NCBI GenBank assembly: GCA_004026145.2
Contig: CP034993.1
Coordinates: 14,085,163 to 14,149,162 of the forward strand
Source of the DNA: Takifugu bimaculatus
Lineage: Eukaryota > Chordata > Actinopteri > Tetraodontiformes > Tetraodontidae
Direction: 5' to 3'
Length of the DNA stretch: 64,000 bases
Shown here in pieces: positions 62,401 through 64,000 of the stretch (positions are counted from its first letter, which is position 1; every line of letters starts with the position of its first letter). A program made the translations under genes and the position numbers. The notes beneath the pieces are model-generated. The model was given only the letters and a program-made list of their open reading frames with translations. It ran no database searches and was not told the origin of the DNA.

Positions 62401-63927
62401 ATATTGGTTTTATTGGTCAAGTAAGCGGGCACATAGATAGAATTATTAAACGTGCATGATTTCTGTTTATTTTAATTTTATTTATTTGTTTTCCTTGTAG
62501 TGAATGCTGTGTCCATCGTGATGGGCGGCGGCGAGGACAAGTTCAGTGTCCCTAAAGCTCCCACCAAGGAGGAGATGTCATTCAGCACCTACACAGCTCG
62601 GCGCAAGCTGAACCGGCTGCGTCGCGCCGCCTGCCAGCTGTTTACGTCTGACGCCATGGTCAAGGCCATTCAGAGGCTGGAGCTGGAGGTGGAGGCCAAG
62701 AGGCTGCTTGTGCGAAAAGATCGCCATCTTTGGAAAGACATCGGTAAATACACCTTTTAATATATTTTAACACAGATGAAAAAGAAGGTGCATAGTGACA
62801 ACGTAAAGAGAACCACAGCATTTGTCATTTCTTTCTTTCTTAGGTGAACGGAAAAAAGTCCTCAATTGGCTTCTTTCATACAATCCACTGTGGTTACGGA
62901 TTGGGCTCGAGGTATTCGGAGATCGGTGTTTCCTCAGTTTACTTTTTCACACACGCCTGTCGGTTCCTGAGGATCTCTCTCTCTCTTTCTCATCCTGCTC
63001 GTTCTCAGACAATCTACGGGGAGCTCATTTCACTGGAGAGCAACAGTGATGTTTTGGGTCTGGCGATGTTCATCCTCCAACGGCTCCTGTGGAATCCAGA
63101 CATCGCAGCAGAGTTCAGGCACACTAAAGTGCCCCATCTGTACAAAGATGGTAATTTAAGGTTTTCCACTGAATTGACATGAAGTATTCACTTGGAGTTT
63201 AACGGAATTCTGCGTGTCTGTTGTTGGTTAGGCCACGAGGAGGCGCTGTCACGCTTCACTCTGAAGAAGCTGCTGCTGCTGGTCTGTTTTCTTGATCGAG
63301 CCAAAGAGTCTCGGTTGATTGAGCACAACCCCTGTCTGTTCTGCTTGGATGCAGAGTTCAAGGTAGGTCAGAGACTTCTGTTCAAACCACAGAATGGGTG
63401 AATGTGTCTGCAAGTGTGCCAAACAAAATTAGTTGGGATCCTTTGGCACTTTATGTTTTGTTTATTTTATCTTCAAGTTATTAAGTTAAACCAGTATAAG
63501 GAGGGTGGCTCACATTCACTTTAGTATATGAAAGGAAGTTCATCATATTATTTGCATCATTAATATCTATTGGGGAATGAAATGAGCACATCTTTGCTGT
63601 TGGTAGCAACAATAGAGGGAAAATGGACTTTAAGTTTGTCAGATGTATCGCACCATTTAAAAATGTTCATCTCCCACTGGCTTTTGATGAATCCTCTAAG
63701 TATGTGATTACGTTTCAGAATCGATCCCAGCACTTTTGTTTTTGTTCCCAGGCTACTAAAGACCTGCTCCTCGCTTTCTCCAGGGATTTCCTGAGTGGTG
63801 AGGGGATCCTTCCCCGGCACCTCGGCTACCTCGGGTTACCAGTCTCCCACGTTCAGACGCCCCTGGATGAGTTTAACTTTGCTGTAAAGAGTTTGGCGGT
63901 GGACTTGAAATGCGGCATTCGTCTAGT
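59473..63927 (+). CDS. aspm: ASPM, N-terminal part, continues beyond window
   Basis: Spindle-pole protein that organises microtubule minus ends and whose loss causes microcephaly. Exons: 59473-59742, 59804-59947, 60278-61694, 61858-61953, 62049-62150, 62225-62371, 62501-62743, 62844-62911, 63009-63150, 63232-63362, 63752-63927. Phases agree and give about 978 residues so far. The ASH/MSP-type domain lies near residues 28-135 (APFLTFGTVKLG, VTWTPTEEGGMRELI). A KEN box is at 23-25 and a CDK-type SPVKR at 14-18. The large third exon encodes a Ser/Pro-rich disordered region. RWIEKQQQGFTCWMNYVLTP, VLNWLLSYNPLWLRIGLE and FTLKKLLLLVCFLD lead into the first calponin-homology domain. IQ repeats and the C-terminus lie beyond the window. 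Confidence 0.97.
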
Positions 63928-64000
63928 GTGAGTGAGCCGTCATGAATTTTAATGTGACGCCGCGATGCCTGTTGGGAGATTGGCTTTTCTCTGAGGTCAG

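Overview
The window is vertebrate nuclear DNA from a teleost fish. Every recognisable gene has GT-AG introns, and the encoded proteins match vertebrate families. There are long (CA)n tracts, and a fish-type NLR leucine-rich-repeat exon array is present. Introns are mostly 75-1000 bp and six or seven protein genes fit in 64 kb, so a compact percomorph (pufferfish-like) genome is my inference; the species cannot be fixed from the sequence alone.

Layout. 1-4.5 kb: non-coding, with a GC-rich CRE/CGG segment and a TATA-box candidate alternative first exon. 4.5-9.9 kb (+): bcar3 from the SH2 domain to the stop, with two minisatellites in its introns. 14.5-29.1 kb (-): complete fnbp1l, 15 coding exons, with an 8.7 kb first intron holding an 11-12 bp minisatellite. 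bcar3 and fnbp1l are tail to tail, and the long inferred fnbp1l 3' UTR carries a cluster of CTCF-like motifs. 30.0-33.5 kb (+): an intact MCCC2-like gene whose carboxybiotin-side active-site signature is lost. 34.2-37.8 kb (-): complete rpe65. 39.1-43.1 kb (+): ten NLR-type LRR exons with no NACHT exon, flanked on both sides by diverged copies of rpe65 3' and depdc1 3' DNA. 45.9-51.0 kb (-): depdc1. 51.7-57.9 kb (+): a gene made of five tandem CFAP20 domains. 59.0 kb (-): tRNA-Ala(AGC). 59.5 kb to the end (+): the 5' part of aspm.

The most unusual element is the five-domain CFAP20 gene. CFAP20 is normally a single-domain protein of about 193 residues at the inner junction of ciliary doublet microtubules. 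Here the full domain is repeated five times with identical intron positions and phases. Four fused exons each encode the end of one domain, a linker and the start of the next, so the array reads as one transcription unit rather than five genes. A net +1 frame change in the third fused exon would truncate the product after three domains unless it is bypassed or is an error.

Gene relationships. bcar3-fnbp1l and rpe65-depdc1 are neighbours in human too, so the window joins conserved microsyntenies. depdc1 and aspm are both mitotic genes, and both show CCAAT plus CHR-like promoter elements. depdc1 and the poly-CFAP20 gene are head to head with 732 bp between their start codons.
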